Below, piece by piece: positions 1 through 12,544 of a stretch of 64,000 nt of DNA (position 1 is the stretch's first letter; every line of letters begins with the position of its first letter). Under the pieces are notes generated by a model, which saw nothing but the letters and a program-made list of their open reading frames with translations, was not told where the DNA came from and did no database searches. Source of the DNA: Malachius bipustulatus (lineage: Eukaryota; Arthropoda; Insecta; Coleoptera; Melyridae); assembly GCA_910589415.1 (NCBI GenBank), contig OU342639.1, positions 8,564,268 to 8,628,267 on the forward strand, written 5' to 3'. A program made the position numbers and the translations under genes.

Positions 1-69
1 CGTGACATATAATAGGTACAATTGAAGAATATTCCATCAAAAATGCAACTATTTAATAAATAAGATAAT

Positions 70-398
70 CGATACTGGAAGCGTTCCATTGCCTCATCAG
101 TGGAATCTGCTTATTAATTCAACATTTAATAAAAAGCATCAGTTAACCAATTTTCTGTCAAAAATGAGGCATTGCAACATTCGGCAACAAGTGGTGGGTT
201 CTCTGATGTTTATCAATAAAAGTAATTTGTTCTTGGATGATGGATGTGACCTGTTGATCTCAAATCAGGAGGAAGCAGATACAAAAGAATTTTACCGCTC
301 ATTCTGTCAGCAAAAAAAGCTGGGTATAAGAAATTTATCATTGAATGCAACGATACTGATGTATTAGTAGGTATTATATTACTGGCACATTTCAGATA
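70..398 (+). pseudogene. Frameshifted fragment of a multicopy arthropod 'EADT/NDTDVLV' family gene
   Basis: An open frame from about 89 to 367 reads PHQWNLLINSTFNKKHQL, then NQEEADTKEFYRSFCQQKK. A second frame takes over at the run of seven A at about 312-318 and continues KKAGYKKFIIECNDTDVLV before stopping near 398. The pattern 'QEEADT', then a spaced 'NDTDVLV', is one I know from multicopy uncharacterised proteins in arthropods and cnidarians, often inside mobile DNA. The function is not known to me. The 5' part lies outside the window or upstream of an intron. The frame break at a homopolymer suggests a decayed copy, although a sequencing error would look the same. Confidence 0.5.
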
Positions 399-1220
399 AC
401 TTTTTTTTTTTATTTGTTTTTTGGAACTTGCACAAAATTACTTCTTTATCTAAATAACATCTAAGTGTTGTATTTAAATAACACCGAAAAAATTTAAGGG
501 CTGATTTTTGGTCAAAAATGAACTTAAAATTTTTATTAACGTGTCAGGAAATGCACCGTTTTTGAGATACAGCAGGGTGTCGAAAAAGATTATCTTTACA
601 GTTTTTTGAAGATATATATCTGGGAAACCGTTTGGTATACGGAACTCAGAGGTCTTGTAAATGTCATATCATTGGTATTAGCTACTTTTTTAATGCCATG
701 CAATTTAGTTTTTTTCATATACCTATGACACTTATTGAGGAGATCTATAGGATTTAGTGGAGATTTTTTGCCCTTCATTTTCCGACACTTGTCTTCAAAT
801 ATTCAAAGTGAGTTTTTCATCGTAAATGCCCGTTTTTTAACCGAGATACAGGGTGTTTAGTGTCGATTTACAAAACTGGTTTTTATTGTATCTTTTTACA
901 GAATGGACTTTCGTCTAACTTTCCGAGCAGGTAAGTAAGAAGTACCTATTCTTATATTTAGAAAAATCCGGAATATCAATTTCCAGAAAAAAAACGTAAG
1001 TTCTTCTTAAAAAAGACCAGAATGATGAGGTGGAAAGTGCTAAGGATATAAATAAATTAAAATTAAAGTGTGCGTTGACTTTGTTTTCAACAACATCTTC
1101 TCCCCGAATTATGAATTCATTCCATAAGAGACAATAGGTAGGTAGGTATATCCACGGTATAACAATTTACTAAGTCATTGTAAAAAATCGAGGATATTCG
1201 TTTGAGTGTTGTTTGATATT
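399..1220. other. Non-coding AT-rich stretch with fold-back fragments
   Basis: No gene is visible. At about 841-885 there is a copy of the motif 'gagatacagggtgtttagtg' that recurs at about 5233 and, inverted, near 5990; it looks like a solo fragment of the fold-back family described at 5124-6112. A related 'agatacagcagggtgtcg' sits at about 562. Confidence 0.5.
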
Positions 1221-1224
1221 CCTT

Positions 1225-1400
1225 GCCCTGAAAGTGAAAAAAAAATAGCAATGCGACCGTAGTGTCAAAGAGGCCTTAGATGTGTGACCTTAATATTAGT
1301 TTGCAATGGCTGATTTTAGTTTCTTACCCACCCAGCACCCCTATTTCGCTCCTCGGTCCCGAAAAAATTGATGGAACTTAGGAGACGCGGATGTATAATA
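1225..1400. repeat. Dispersed repeat, copy 1 (second copy at about 44770-44955)
   Basis: This stretch includes 'cccacccagcacccctattt' and 'cgctcctcggtcccg'. It matches about 44770-44955 almost base for base over roughly 170 bp in the same orientation, with a few substitutions and short indels. No coding frame is evident. It directly precedes the larger dispersed repeat at 1400-2215, but the second copy does not, so the two are probably independent. Confidence 0.7.
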
Positions 1401-2164
1401 GGTATTGTTATGGAAAATTGGGTTCAGCTAAAAATAATAGACATTTTGAGTTTTGGATCTAATTTGATTATTACATAACAATTAAATTTATGACTTGTTA
1501 ATAAATAAAAATTATTAGTAATTAAGTATGATAAATGTCAAAAATAAATTTTATGAATTGTTTTAAAAAATCAGGAGAGGAATTGAAAAAAAAATGAAGA
1601 GGAGAATGTTGATTGCAACCAGAAATAATAATAAATTAAAAAAAAAATTGGAAGAACGTCAGTGAGAAATAATGTTAAAAAATGTAATATAATGATTTAG
1701 AAGAATTAAAGAGAAGCAGAGGGACTAGAGAAAGGTGAAATTAAGAGAGGAATAAATTATAAAAGAAGAGTTTTTTTAAAGGAAATAGAGCCGAATTTGA
1801 AAGCAGAAAGAAGATAAGTAACGCAAAGCAAAGATTGATTAGTAAATGGAAGAGAAGCAGTAAGAAAAAGAGAAAGACTACGAGAACAAGAGAGAAGCTT
1901 TATTTGGAAAGGACAAGGGATAACGAGAGACGGTGTCGGAGAAGCAGTTTGAGAATTTTTGAAAAGTGCGGTAAGAGAAAGAGTTAAAAAAGAAGAGAAG
2001 CAGAGGACTAGAGAAAGGTTTATAAAGAAGAAGGAAATTGTAAGATTTGGAATTGTATTTAATTAAAATTTTTATAGAGTATAAGAAATTTAAAAATTCA
2101 GAGAGCTCGAGGTAGGTTAGATTTTCCTTTATTTTAAAATTTTGTAAGTTACAAGTTACCTATA

Positions 2165-2197
<33 letters not shown>

Positions 2198-2215
2198 TAA
2201 TTTTTTTTATATTTT
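1400..2215 (+). repeat. About 0.8-kb dispersed repeat ending in an AAT microsatellite; inverted mate at 12545-13520
   Basis: Purine-rich sequence (many 'gaagagaag' and 'gagaaag' words) ends with 'gagagctcgaggtaggttag', a short unique block and (AAT)n at about 2165-2198. The reverse complement of the same order of blocks appears at 12545-13520. No long reading frame is present. The simple-repeat tail suggests a non-autonomous retroposon, but no terminal duplication was found. Confidence 0.6.
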
Positions 2216-2867
2216 ATTTTGATTCAAACTTAGAAAATATATTGAAAAATTTATCTGAACCCACCTGGGAAAGAGAGTGTCCTCATAGAATAACTTTATT
2301 AAAAATTTTGTTGTTCATGGTATTAATTTTTTTTAAATAGAATTCATAATAATAAATAAGATAAGGAGGGAAAGTAATACCATAACAATATATTTACCTC
2401 AGTAATTATTATCTGATAAATTTTAGTAGGTCCCTATTATAATAATTACATATTATGAAAGGGAGGCGAACCGCACCTGTAATTGTATTGTCAACGACCG
2501 TAGGTATAAGTTAAAATAGCAAGGATCTATAAGATTGATTTAATATAATCAAAATCCCCCAAGAACTAGCTAGATGTCGCTATACCTATCATCGTAGGTT
2601 TTTCGTGTCCTCTAAGAAATTATTTAGGTAGAATTATTCTTAACCCACTGATTTGTGTCCTGCGCCTGCCTATTGGAGAAAACTGACCTACCTGAAGCAG
2701 GCTACTCTATAAACTGTGTTCTATTGGTCCATTTTTCTGATTTGTAATAGTGTGAGTGTGATGCACTTGATGAATGCAAGAGTTCCAGACAGTAGACAGT
2801 GTTCGCAGTTGTCGGCGTGTCTTTTTGTACTTTTTTAATTTATTTACCTAAATTACTATAGGTAAAC
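2216..2867 (+). promoter_or_regulatory. Upstream region and probable 5' leader of the gene starting at 2868
   Basis: No transposon signature is seen here. The segment just before the ATG (about 2700-2860) is less AT-rich than its surroundings and holds direct words such as 'ccagacagtagacagtg'. The ATG context is 'gtaaacATG', a good insect start context. No TATA box is convincing. Confidence 0.25.
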
Positions 2868-3088
2868 ATGTCTGATACTAATAATTCAAATGTGTAAGTA
2901 TAGATTCAATATATTATAGTAACTTATCATCTCGCCAACTCGTATAGGTATATCTATTCAATCATGCATTTTCTTTTAGAAATTACCGCGAACCTGTAAT
3001 AACCCCCGCCAATGCCGCCATACTAATAAACGAAGAAGAGCGGGACTTCTCAAAAAATCCAGAGAGACAGGAATTAAGTAAACTAGAG
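2868..3088 (+). CDS. Two N-terminal exons of an unrecognised gene
   Basis: Exon 1 (2868-2893) encodes MSDTNNSN plus two bases, followed by the strong donor GTAAGTA. Exon 2 (2980-3088) follows a 'ttcttttag' acceptor and keeps the frame (phase 2), giving VNYREPVITPANAAILI and then an acidic/charged stretch ending RQELSKLE, followed by the donor GTAAGA in phase 0. The composition is coding-like and two consistent splice junctions support it. I do not recognise the protein. The next exon is not visible nearby; the phase-0 end is compatible with the phase-0 start of the RBM exon at 20100, 17 kb downstream, but a phase match alone is weak evidence. It could be a separate gene. Confidence 0.45.
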
Positions 3089-3571
3089 GTAAGAATTCGA
3101 AATAAAGATATTAGTGTGTAATTTTTTCTATTAAAATTATCGTGCATGTCTTAACTAAAAATAAGACGGGGATGCATATTTGCGTGTGTATTCTTTTGTA
3201 GATGCTAATAGGAATAGGTAGGTATAACCTGTACAAGTTATTTTATTTGATAATTATGTGGAGTTACTTTCTTTCAAGTAAACTTATTTTAACCGATGGA
3301 TCGCTCTGCATCAGACTAGCGACTATTGTCGGAAAAAATCCCTAAACTTCCAATAGTGAAAAAAATATGTGCATGAAAATAAGAATGAACAGATACCTAA
3401 GTATAATATCTTGGAGATTTGCTAAACTAAATATGACGGGCTTCAATTCAATTAAAGACTCGCGATTTCTAGATTACATAGAAAAAAGTTTCTCTTTCGC
3501 GCGGGAATATATTTATACCTACCTATCTAGTATAATGTTTATCTATGTGATTTTTCGTCGCGTATAACTTA
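3089..3571. other. Intron or intergenic sequence, nothing recognised
   Basis: AT-rich DNA directly follows a splice donor. No further exon with matching phase was seen before the fold-back element begins. Confidence 0.4.
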
Positions 3572-3573
3572 TA

Positions 3574-4774
3574 CAGGGTGTCCCATAATATGTGGGCAAT
3601 CTCCCGGATTTGGATAAATTTCGTAAAAATAAATGAAAAAATAGCTTTAAAATTAATTCCTCAGAGACACCCCTACAAAGATATTAGCTGTTGAAGTTGA
3701 GGGTTCAAAATCAATTTTTTGCAATAACTTTTTTATTTCTTGACCGATTTTGATAATTTTTGGTTTTATTTTGTATTATTTGGGACTGCTTAGAATAATG
3801 TTTCATAATCTTTGGTAGCACATACATAGACCTCGGGAAGACATAACCCCCTCATTCACTTGAAAGAAAACAATAAAAATAATAATTTTACAGTTTTTTA
3901 AGGTTAATTTTCTTTTTATTTGACATTTTTTACATAATAAATGTATCTTTATTTATTTCGATAGAGCGAACCGTTATCGAGATAAACGTCCTTCTAATAG
4001 GTGATGCGTCGCAGGAACTTTCTAAATTTCAAGTAAATTTTAACAAGATGACTGACCTTTGACAGTAAATTGAGCAGGAAACAAAACAATAACTTAATTA
4101 AATACACGTCAAATAGTGTCAAAGATTTCATGTCATGCAGATTCAATTCTAACTGATTTCAAAATGAGTTACACAAATGCTGAATACGCAGAAAATCAGT
4201 TAGAATTGAATCTGCATGAAATGAAATCTTTGACACTGACGTGTATTTAATTAAGTTATTGTTTTGTTTCCTGCTCAATTTACTGTCAAAGGTCAGCCAT
4301 CTTGTTAAAATTTACTTGAAATTTAGAAAGTTCCTGCGACGCATCACCTATTAGAAGGACGTTTATCTCGATAACGGTTCGCTCTATCGAAATAAATAAA
4401 GATACATTTATTATGTAAAAAATGTCAAATAAAAAGAAAATTAACCTTAAAAAACTGTAAAATTATTATTTTTATTGTTTTCTTTCAAGTGAATGAGGGG
4501 GTTATGCCGTCCCGAGGTCTATGTATGTGCTACCAAAGATTATGGAACACTATTCTAAGCAGTCCCAAATAATACAAAATAACACCAAAAATTATCAAAA
4601 TCGGTCAAGAAATAAAAAAGTTATTGCAAAAAATTGATTTTCAACCCTCAACTTCAACAGCTAATAACTTTGTAGGGGTGTCTCTGAGGAATTAATTTTA
4701 TAGATATTTTTTAATTTATTTCTACGAAATTTACCCAAATCCGGGAGATTGCCCACATATTATGGGACACCCTG
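3574..4774. mobile_element. Fold-back element, 1.2 kb (CAGGGTGTCCCATAAT termini)
   Basis: The left end CAGGGTGTCCCATAATATG is mirrored exactly by CATATTATGGGACACCCTG on the right. The two arms match over about 590 bp each, around a centre near 4165-4200. Dinucleotide TA sits at both flanks (3572-3573, 4775-4776). There is no coding capacity. An intact arm-to-arm palindrome with TA flanks fits a non-autonomous Tc1/mariner-type element of fold-back form. Confidence 0.85.
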
Positions 4775-4776
4775 TA

Positions 4777-5123
4777 TAGTCAAATGTTAGTTTTGATTAT
4801 AGGAATTATTTAGTGTTATTGCATGTGCTTTATTATGTTTTCACGACTGGCTTTAACTGAAATCTTGAAACTCCGAACATGAAAACGTTCGGAGCAAATC
4901 TCCATGGACCACGAGACAACCGGCAAAAATAAATTATGATTGGGAATTGTTTTATTGCGAGCCTGACTTCTGACGAGTTATGCATTTTTATAGTATTCTG
5001 AAATTAGACCTAATTAATGCTTTCATACTTCATAACGGCGGCTCACTTCACATTATTTAATCCATCTAACCTTTAATGGTGGGCAAAATAACTTAACTAG
5101 GTTTAGGACTTCTATTACCTAAT
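4777..5123. other. Unassigned spacer between two fold-back elements
   Basis: No gene or repeat is recognised in this stretch. Confidence 0.4.
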
Positions 5124-6112
5124 GCAAGATGTTTCTAGAGTACCTACCATAAGTTTGAAGACATGTAGATAAATCTAAAATATGAAGAAAATTACAATAC
5201 ATTTTTTTTCCGCGCGAAAAAGCTTTTTTAAACGAGATACAGGGTGTTTAGTGTCGATTTACAAAACTGTTTTGTTTCTGAATTTTTGTATATAGGTTTT
5301 TTATTTAATAACCAGAATTTGAAAATTTTCTGAATTATAATCGAAGCATCCAGTGGAGTAGAATACGGGGTCTTAGGACACCTTTTGTCTCGTAAAAAAT
5401 TCTGGATTATTATTTTTTATTTTTTATTGTTTTGTCAGAATGTCAGATTAAATTGCTATAAAAATGCCATACTTATAAAATTTCGGTAGGACACAGCGTT
5501 TTCGATAAAAATTGAAATGTAGTGTTTTTGACATATTTTTTATTTTTATTATTTTTATTCAATATAGTCTCAGATAAGTAGGTACCTACCATAAACTGAA
5601 GGGCTTGTATTAGATAAAGCCAAAATACAACGAAAGTTCAAAGAAATTATTTTTCGAAAAATGTTTTTTAACCGAGATACAGGGTGTTAAAATGTCCGTT
5701 ACAAACAGATTATTCAACAGCCTTATTGTATCGCGGTTTAAAAACATTTCCGAAAAATAATTTCTTTGAACTTTCTTTATATTTTGGCTTTATCTACAAG
5801 CCCTTCAGTTTATGGTAGAAGATAATGAAAAAAAAAAAAATTTAAAGAAGCTACATTTGAATTTTTCTCGAAAACGGTGCGTCCCATCGAAATTTTTTAG
5901 AAAGACGATTCTGTACAAAAATTCCGAATTGGTCCACTCTATAGAAAGATACAATAAAAACCTGTTTTTTTTTTTTTAATCGACTCTGAAACACCCTGTA
6001 TCTCGGTGAAAAAGCATTTTCGAAAAAAAAATGTATATATTTACATTTTCTTAATATTTTAGATTCATCTACACGTCCTTAAAGTTTAGCCAGCTATATT
6101 AGAAACAGCTTG
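5124..6112. mobile_element. Fold-back element, about 1 kb, with a second inverted repeat inside
   Basis: The outer ends 'caagatgtttcta' and 'tagaaacagcttg' are inverted, and the arms continue through 'gagatacagggtgtttagtg' on the left and its complement near 5990. Inside, 5588-5675 and 5735-5818 form another inverted pair ('aaactgaagggcttgta' / 'caagcccttcagttta'). It is more diverged than the other fold-backs, so probably older. It is non-coding. Confidence 0.65.
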
Positions 6113-7024
6113 TATATGATGAGTACTTTATGTGTGACACTATATAAATGTAACAGGAAACCTCAAAACTCCTCCCCACCCCTCCACTCTCATTATTGGC
6201 TCACCACCCAGACGTCAGAACTTTTGCTATGTTAACGCCCTTTAAGCACCCTTAGAATAACAAGTTTTTGAAGGAATCCCTTGTGCGTGAGCAGGTATAA
6301 ACGCACTCTATATGCCTACACCTCCTTTTGGGTCTGATCCAATTAGGTATATAATACTACATGCATTACACACAGAGTGGTTAACAATTGGATGCTCACC
6401 ATCATAGTGATCTCGTAAACGGTATAAAAAATAGGTAGGTACAGGGTGGGTTAAATTAAAGAAAAGATGCACAATTTTATGCTTATTAAGAATCTGAAAG
6501 AAAATTTATGTAAACTTCAGACGTTGCTGAAATATCCTGAAAAAACTGAAAAATTATTTTTTTTAATTTTTTTTATAACCTATGCGGTTATTGGCGACTG
6601 AGACTATAGTACTTATACTAGATCCCAGAGTTGTCATAGTCAACTTTTGTTTTTCTTATTTTTCCTATGGCCGCCATATTGTTATTTCGTGTCATTCGCT
6701 AGTAAAAAAATCAAGGAAACAAATAATTTATCACATCATTAAAAAAAAAAATTCTTTCTATAGTATATTATGTAACACCAATCGAGACAGAAGAACAGTA
6801 ATTGAATAATTGTTGACGGATGTGAAACCATACGTCGTAACACTAATGGAATTTTCTACAGAGTTCGTCGCTCGATGAGAAGAGCAAAAGCCTGAATAGA
6901 AGCGGGAGGTAGTCATTTCCAACATTTTTTGTAAATAGTTAATACTTTTGCATTTGTTAGATTTAAAAAAATGGTTTAGAAATAGGTAATAAATATTCTG
7001 AACGATCAAAATTAACTTCGATTT
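6113..7024. other. Unassigned AT-rich DNA
   Basis: Short frames exist on both strands but none has coding character or a recognisable domain. Confidence 0.4.
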
Positions 7025-7440
7025 TATTTTAAAATTTTCTAACATGAAAAGAACTCGTTTTTATTTATTTTTCCTTGAAAAGTAACTAATAAACGAAAAG
7101 ATATTAGGAGAGAAAAAAGCTGTATTTTTAGATGCTTGATCTGAAAAAAATTTAAAATTAAAAAAAACTCAGTAGCGTACATTTTTTTTGTCAATATTAT
7201 TCGTGAGACTACCCCCTGAGACGCCACTGGAACTTACAATAATTATCTTTTAGTTAGTGTCAATTTATCGTCTCATTAAAATGAATAACCCTGCTAGATT
7301 TCAACAAAACGGGCAAAAGGGTCATTTTGATATTATAATAAAAAACTTTTTTTTTTTAACTTTGACACCCTGTATCTTGAAAACCAGACACTTCAGGTCA
7401 CACATGTTAATATGAACTTTTCTGCTTGAATTTGGTTCAG
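7025..7440. repeat. Solo half of a fold-back element of the 28380-28914 type
   Basis: The blocks 'gagacgccactggaactta' and 'gacaccctgtatcttgaaaa' occur in the same order and spacing as the right half of the element at 28380-28914. The opposite arm is missing here. Confidence 0.5.
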
Positions 7441-9576
7441 GAACGCGTCCTTGAAATTACGGCCTATCATTAGGTAATAGCCTGTATAACTATAATAGTG
7501 ACCAAGTTTATTTATCAAATATTGTCATAGTAACAAAGCCCAATTTGCCTAAAGGCAGCCCTAAGAAATATTATGCAACCCGGGCGTTATAATCAAGAGC
7601 TAGGAATAGTCGCATTTTCATTGTCATTTTAGGGATTAGTGTAAAAAAATAAGGAAAATCGGTTTTAAGAGAATTGATGTAACTGTACCTATAGGTAGGT
7701 ATTGGAATGTTGCTTACAATTTTGATCACCCTTTTTAAGTATATAAGGATAATTATTATTGATATTGTCGAAAATAAAGGTATAGGTACCTAGTAGGTAT
7801 ACTTTACTCTTTGGCAAAATTAATATTTTTGAACAAACCTCTTAGGTAGGTATAAGCGGCTGCAAAAATTTGATGTAAGTATTAGGTATACTATTTAATT
7901 TTAAGTTTCAGCCTAGCACAACACTTTTTTGGAAAAAATGATATTTTTTTCTTAAAATGGATAATAAAAAACTTTTTCATATGTGACTCCAACTTACGTA
8001 TAGATACCTTATAGGTATATAGACAGTACACACACTGTATGTTGGTATATCCATTTTATAGCCCGTTTTCAAAGGAATTGAACTGAAATTTTCAGTTCAG
8101 ACACCTATTATGATATAACCATGCAAGAAAAATTTCAGAAAGCCAATTTAGAAAATTGGTTAAAATTGGATCTGCGCATATAAAAATACACTATGTACCT
8201 ATAGGTATGTCATTGATGATGCGTAAAGAGTTTTTACGCAAGGTGTTCGAAGATGTTACGAGGACTGAATGAAGACAGTAGTCTCACTAGACGGCGCCAG
8301 GCAGGCGGCAAGTCGACGGTCGCGCGTACCTGCACGTTGCAATCTCCTTTTTATGAAATTGTATAACATTTGAATTACTTAGGTAAGTGTTTAAATCTTA
8401 CTAAATAAACAAAAAAACAATAACATTTAATAATAAAAGGTGTAAAGATCATAATAATTACACGTTCTAAACATTTACTTAAAGCCGCTAAGTAATATGA
8501 ACCATGCATTAGGTATAGCGTCAGTGAGAATATGGTTTTTTAGTTTGATCTGCAATCTGCATAGGCTGTTCGGTGGTTGTAAGAAGAGCTTACCTATACA
8601 AACACAAAGCTAATGTAAGTAGTTTGTAGTAAAATAATATGGACATACCTAATCGGATTATTTGGATTTTATTAGTGTAATTTAATAACCGGATGATACC
8701 TAATTTGAATTAAATTATTTCATTCGCATGGGCACGAAAGCGGCGGTGCATGAGACTGACAATTTCTCAGTTCATACTAGGGATGAAAAATTGCATTTAA
8801 TGCAATAAACGTTTAAACGGCAGTACCTATATTAAAGTAGTAGTTTGAAACTCGTTAGTTTGACCGATTATTTTTAATTCGAACTAGGCAAGATTCATAA
8901 TGGGATGCTGCAGGCTGCAGGTTATTCTAATATTTTAAGTCGAATTATCCCATCACTACTTAGATGTAAGCTCCTCGGTGGCTCGAGGAGTGGTAGGTGA
9001 CTCCATTTACCGGGCTGCTTCCTATCCAATGATTGGTAGATTCGGTACCTACCTGTTCTGCGACTGCCTGACTTATTTTAATTCCGGATGTCGACACCAA
9101 ACGCGCGGCAGCAGCGTCCATTTTGTTTTACACGTTTTCTCTCTTGGTACAGATCAAGTTTATAATGTTTTCTCTCTTTTTACCACTTGATGATAGGTGT
9201 TACGTTATAGGATTATAATAGATATCTACCTACATCTAAATCTAATAAAATCCACCCTTCAGAAAAACTTCTTTTTCTACAAAAATTTTTCTACTTTAAT
9301 CTTCAATTAAAGTACGAAACGTCTCAAGATTATTATGAATTTATTTAAAATTAAAATGTGCATTAATCTGTGGTCGTAAGAAAAATAGTGTACATTACTT
9401 GTGTGGAAAGTGTCATTTCACACTCGTAATGTTATATAGGTACTACTTATTAGTTCTAATTTGAAAAGAAAAATACTCTTGAAAAATCTTGATATTAAAT
9501 TATCGTTTCCGAGCTTTTGTATGTTAAAAATTTTTCTGTGTCTGCAAACTGTAATAATTTTAATTTGTTCATATTA
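7441..9576. other. Intergenic or intronic DNA with two GC-richer islands
   Basis: Most is AT-rich with 'taggtacc' words. Two islands stand out: 8270-8340 (contains 'cggcgccaggcaggcggcaa') and 8965-9130 (contains CCAAT in 'tatccaatgattgg' and 'aaacgcgcggcagcagcgtc'). Either could be a promoter or 5' untranslated exon, for example of the RBM gene, but there is no coding frame or splice evidence to decide. Confidence 0.3.
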
Positions 9577-9578
9577 TA

Positions 9579-10670
9579 CAGGGTGTATCTAAAATGAACC
9601 GAGAAATATCAGGGTGTGATTGATATGAGATCATTTTAGGAAAAAAAGTAAGTATAAACGTATTCCTAAGAGGCTCAACTTTTAAACTACCTACAGGGTG
9701 TTTAAGTTTCAAGAAAAAATCGTTTTTTTAAAATAACTTTCATAAGAATCAAGATATTTTCGTGAAAATTTGTGTACACCTTCCATGCATCAAGAGGCAT
9801 TTTTCCAACGTATAACTTTTAGTTATTGTGGCAGTGGCATTCGTGCGAGTCGCGTTACACTTAACATTTTTGAAAAAAATGGTACGCCACTGCTTTTTTA
9901 GGAAAATAAAATTATTTTTTTTAAATCCTCTTTCATTTCTGAGTAAATATGATCTTTTGAGTTTTTTTCAACCGATGCAAGGTTTTCTGATAAAAAAATA
10001 AATATCATATTTTTAGACACCTCTCTGGGTTTGAGTAGGAGTTGGATTTTACAAATATACAAATAAACTCACAAATTCCACAGTTTCGCTTTTATTTGCG
10101 TTAAACGACTTTTGCTATCCACATGCCATTTTTTTAAGAGTCAGATATTATGAGAACACGTTTTTTTTCTATCGAAGTACAGATTGAAACGAACTTCTGC
10201 AGTTCTGTAGCAGTTTCAGAAACAGCAGGCAACCTAAAAATGTATTCTTTTTTTTATCAGAAAACCTTGCATCGGTTGAAAAAACTCAAAAAATCATAGT
10301 TACTCAGAAATGAAAGAGGATTTAAGAAATAATTTTATTTTCATAAAAAAGCAATGGCGTACAATTTTTTTTTCAAAATAATGAAGTGTAACGCGACATG
10401 CACGAACGCCACTGCCAGAATAGAATAACTAAAATTTATACGTTGGGAAATGCCTCTTGATGCATGGAAAATGTACACTAATTTTCACGAAAATATCTTG
10501 ATTCTTATTGTCAAAGTTATTACTAAAAAACGATTTTTTTCTTGAAACTTCAATACCCTGTAGTTAAAAAGTTACGCCTCTTAGGACATACGTTTATACT
10601 TACTTTTTTTCTTAAAATGATCTTATCAATCACCCCCTGAATTTTCTCGGTTCATTTTAGATACACCCTG
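9579..10670. mobile_element. Fold-back element, 1.1 kb (CAGGGTGTATCTAAA termini)
   Basis: The left end CAGGGTGTATCTAAAATG is mirrored by CATTTTAGATACACCCTG on the right, and the arms match over roughly 500 bp with about 5-10% divergence. TA lies at both flanks (9577-9578, 10671-10672). The interior is unrelated to the other fold-backs. It is non-coding. Confidence 0.8.
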
Positions 10671-10685
10671 TACCTACATCGCATG

Positions 10686-11495
10686 CAGGGTGTCCCAACT
10701 CATTCGAAGCGGTCTCTATAGGTCAAACGATGGATTTTTTTTATTATTTGCAAATTCAAGCACAGGATCACAGTGGCCATGATTTAAAATTATTTTGGAC
10801 TATACAGAGTGTCCCATATATGGAAAGCTCCTATGTTATTGCATTTTTAGATTGTCTGAGAAGAAAAAATAAGATTTGCTTTCACAGTTGGCGTTTAAAT
10901 TGAGAAGTTTGTGAGTTATAAACAAGTGAAAATCGTCATTTTTGAAGTTCAAGGTCATCTACAACGAAGACGGCTCAAGATAGAGAAAGACGGCTTACAT
11001 GTCCCTATTTTAACTTTTCATGTCCTATGATGTAGATGAAATGTGTATACAGGGTGATAAAAAATTTGAAAATATCTGAGATTTCTCCACGCGTCTGCAA
11101 ATAAAAAAAAACAAAGAAGTATACAAATGTTTCTATACCATATCGGATAGTACACAAAAAGTTAAAATAGGGACATGCTAAGCCGTTTTTCTTTATCTTG
11201 AGCCATTTTCGTTGTTCAGGGCCTTGAACTTAAAAAAAGATGATTGTCACTTGTTTATAACTCAAAAACTTCTCAGTTTAAACATACCAACTGTGAAAGC
11301 CAATCTTATTTCCTCTTCTCAGAAAATCTAAAAATGCAATAACATAGGAGCTTTCCATATATGGGACACTCTGTATAGTCCAAAATAATTTTAAATCATG
11401 GCCACTGTGATCCTGTGCTTGAATTTGCAAAAGTTTTTTTGAAAAAATCCATCGTTTGGTCGACAGAGACCGCTTCGAATGAGCTGGGACACCTG
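10686..11495. mobile_element. Fold-back element, 0.8 kb (CAGGGTGTCCCAACTCATTCG family, copy 1)
   Basis: The ends read CAGGGTGTCCCAACTCATTC and, inverted, 'gaatgagctgggacacctg'. The arms extend about 390 bp each. Two more copies of this family occur at 30815-31310 and 41196-42071. The minus-strand frame at 11278-11505 is an arm sequence, not a gene. Confidence 0.75.
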
Positions 11496-12544
11496 TATAC
11501 CACACTGGATAGTTTTGGAAAAAAATTTTGTATTAGTTAGTTATTAGTGAACAAAATTTTGCATTTTTGTAAAACTTTTGAAGCAATTTGGATTTTCGTT
11601 GGAAAAATTTCCAAAAGTCGCGTTACTTCTACAGGGTGTCTCTTCAAAATTCGAAAAATCCGGTTCTTGTCATCTCATTTCAGAGGTCGTAATTTTCAAT
11701 CTAGTGGACCAAAATTTTGGTGAGGGTAAGGTATCCATAAAGAGTGGTCTGGTATTGCATTTGAACAAAATCTGCCCGGCCATTTCAAAATGGCGGCCAT
11801 TTGAATTTTTGGAAAAGTGGCTATTTTTTTAACCCCTGTCTAAGCAAGGTAGAAAAAAACTTTTTATCCAAATTAACAAGATTGGAAGAAAATTATTTGA
11901 AATCTGAGTTAGTGTAACAAAATTTGCAATATGTATTTCTATTAATAAACCAGTGGCGTGGGTTGGAATAGATTAAAAATAAGTTAAAATTTTTATAACC
12001 GTTTATGAGCCTATTTTTGAAGGAATTGAACCGAAATTTTTACAGTAGACAACTATACTAATAACTTTTAACCTTCAAAGATTTGAAGAATATTCTATTT
12101 TTTTTTACCTGGTTTATTTCTCTAAAATTTTAAAAACGCTGTAGCTTCATCTTTCAAGATTAGTGAACGAATTTTTTTACACTTGTGAAACTTTGGGATG
12201 ACGTTTGATTTACGGTAAAAAATTTCCAAGAGTTACTTCTGTTACTTCTGCAGGGTGTCCTTTCAAATTTCGAGCATAACCGTCCATAAGGCACTGTTTG
12301 TGGTGACAGTTTTAAACCTATGGGACTGAAATTTTTGTGGGAGTAAGCGATATCCACAAAGAGTGGTGTCTGATATTGCACTTGAGCAAAATCGATTGAG
12401 CCGTTAAGGTGACGGCGTTTTGAATTTTAGGAAAAAGTTATTTTTTCAACTCCTGCAAGATAGAAAAAAAAACTCATAGACCAAATTAACATGATTGGAA
12501 TAAAATTATTTGAAATTTGAGTTAACGCAATAAAATTTGCATTA
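11496..12544. repeat. Two diverged direct repeats
   Basis: Blocks at about 11570-11930 and 12110-12540 share an order of words ('acagggtgtc' / 'gcagggtgtcc', 'ggtatccataaagagtggt' / 'gatatccacaaagagtggt', 'aacttaacaagattggaa'-like tails). Reading frames in them are not conserved between copies, so they are treated as repeats rather than genes. Confidence 0.45.

Noticed and set aside
2165..2198. (AAT)n, (ATTC)n, (TTTA)n and (TAGG)n runs as CRISPR or telomere arrays
   Set aside because: They are simple microsatellites without spacers. The (TAGG)n run at 59114 is period 4, not the insect telomere TTAGG.
3574..4774. Long palindromes as possible replication origins or transcription terminators
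   Set aside because: The inverted repeats have mobile-element ends and TA flanks and recur as families; no bacterial or organellar context exists.
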